Shown piece after piece: positions 63,395-64,000 of a stretch of 64,000 nt of DNA (positions are counted from its first letter, which is position 1; each line of letters opens with the position of its first letter). This DNA is from KBS50 sp042666615 (GTDB taxonomy: Bacteria; Actinomycetota; Actinomycetes; Mycobacteriales; Micromonosporaceae): assembly GCF_042666615.1 (NCBI RefSeq), contig NZ_JBHTDD010000007.1:186001-250000 (forward strand). The letters are read 5' to 3'. Below the pieces are notes generated by a model. It saw only the letters and a list, made by a program, of their open reading frames with translations. It had not been told where the DNA came from and searched no databases. The position numbers were made by a program, and so were the translations under genes.

Positions 63395-64000
63395 GTGGCG
63401 ACGGAACAGTCCGGCACTGGGTCGGCCACGGGCCCCACCGTGCTGCGCATGCTCCTCGGCGCTCAACTGCGTCGTCTTCGCGAGGGCCGTGGTGTCACCC
63501 GCGAGTCCGCCGGCTGGGAGATCCGAGCTTCCGAATCCAAGATCAGCCGGATGGAGTTGGGCCGGGTGGGATTCAAGGAACGTGACGTCGCCGACCTGCT
63601 CACGCTCTATGGCGTCACCGACAAGGGTGAGCGCGACAGCCTCCTGGCCCTGGCCCGGGAGGCAAACAATCCGGGTTGGTGGCACCGCTACGGTGACGTG
63701 CTGCCGGGCTGGTTCCAGGCATACCTCGGGCTGGAGGCCGCCGCGGCCCTCATCCGGACGTACGAGGTGCAGTTCGTCCCCGGCCTGCTGCAGACCCGGG
63801 AGTACGCCCGGGCCGTGATCCTGCTCGGTCACGACGGCGCGGACGCCGCCGAGATCGAACGCCGGGTGACCCTCCGCCTGCAACGTCAACGGGTGCTCGG
63901 CCGGTCCGAGGCCCCACGGCTGTGGGCTGTCATCGACGAGGCCGCGCTCCGCCGACCGATCGGCGGGGTGGACGTCATGCGCGCCCAGCTCACCGCGCTC
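63395..64000 (+). CDS. XRE-type regulator, Scr1 family (3' end beyond window)
   Basis: About 202 residues are visible from GTG 63395, with GGAGG (63384-63388) upstream. HTH (about 20-75): LLGAQLRRLREGRGVTRESAGWEIRASESKISRMELGR. The following DUF5753-like region (WFQAYLGLEAAAALIRTYEVQFVPGLLQTREYARAVI) is the usual companion of this HTH. It is the expected partner of the DUF397 protein just upstream. The right end of the window truncates it. Confidence 0.88.
   Translation, partial: MATEQSGTGSATGPTVLRMLLGAQLRRLREGRGVTRESAGWEIRASESKISRMELGRVGFKERDVADLLTLYGVTDKGERDSLLALAREANNPGWWHRYGDVLPGWFQAYLGLEAAAALIRTYEVQFVPGLLQTREYARAVILLGHDGADAAEIERRVTLRLQRQRVLGRSEAPRLWAVIDEAALRRPIGGVDVMRAQLTAL

Noticed and set aside
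1..64000. CRISPR arrays, tRNA/rRNA genes, prophage or intact insertion sequences
   Set aside because: No regularly spaced repeats, cloverleaf-like segments, integrases or transposases were recognised by reading; a tRNA or IS scan would be needed to exclude small ones.

Overview
The window is high-GC DNA (roughly 70%) with strong codon bias, many GTG starts, overlapping ATGA/GTGA stop-start junctions and apparent leaderless promoters. Together with its families (DUF397 with an XRE partner, a CGNR zinc finger, XRE/NB-ARC regulators, ECF41 sigma factors, a GlxA-type AraC regulator), this indicates a filamentous actinomycete, most likely a Micromonospora-like member of the Micromonosporaceae. I saw no rRNA, tRNA, CRISPR array, prophage or intact insertion sequence. 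It looks like accessory chromosome: short operons, many one-component regulators with visible operators, and several decayed genes.

Layout. 1-4.1 kb: an NYN/PIN-like protein running off the left edge, an MFS transporter, a repeat-bearing spacer, and a PadR regulator with a TIM-barrel glycosidase-like protein. 4.1-13.5 kb: a cluster of four ATP-grasp ligases, a Ser-nucleophile class-I-amidotransferase-like (peptidase S51-like) protein, an M20 dipeptidase and two enterochelin-esterase-type hydrolases, most of them joined by 1-4 nt overlaps. 13.5-18.7 kb: a CGNR regulator and MOSC protein, a deleted SDR pseudogene, a cupin, a GlxA-type regulator, and an azoreductase/SMR efflux operon facing a TetR gene with twin operators. 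18.9-21.6 kb: a P-type cation ATPase. 21.7-28.1 kb: a tightly coupled six-gene operon (cupin, MetRS-like enzyme, FAD oxidoreductase, lysine N6-hydroxylase, small YHQ/GDLVW protein, LysE exporter) opposite an XRE/NB-ARC regulator. Its first four genes match the parts of the N-N bond-forming hydrazinoacetate machinery.

28.1-34.7 kb: a PPOX-fold protein, an XRE/methionine-aminopeptidase pair, a GNAT, a serine hydrolase, then about 1.1 kb of gene wreckage (methyltransferase, response regulator, histidine kinase and ABC ATPase fragments) and small conserved proteins. 34.7-43.7 kb: an XRE/NB-ARC/TPR regulator, a VOC protein, an ECF41 sigma factor with its carboxymuconolactone-decarboxylase partner, an AraC/methyltransferase pair, an ArsR-AHSA1-DinB-like operon and a PPOX protein. 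43.7-54.1 kb: an alpha/beta hydrolase, a glucuronoxylan-oligosaccharide uptake and degradation operon (two permeases, binding lipoprotein, YesL-like protein, GH67 alpha-glucuronidase) with a CE7 esterase stump, a second ECF41 factor with a DoxX partner, and a mannonate-dehydratase-type enolase. 54.2-64 kb: an SGNH hydrolase/TetR pair with a doubled operator, an aminoglycoside-phosphotransferase-like kinase, a tetracycline ribosomal-protection GTPase with a leader hairpin, a Fes-type esterase, a GGDEF protein, and a DUF397/XRE pair cut by the right edge.

The two best candidates for an unusual system are the hydrazine-forming operon (22.4-26.9 kb), which matches known chemistry but has split cupin and MetRS genes, and the ATP-grasp/S51/M20/esterase cluster (4.1-13.5 kb), whose product I cannot name. 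All function calls rest on reading motifs and architecture by eye; no database search was run.
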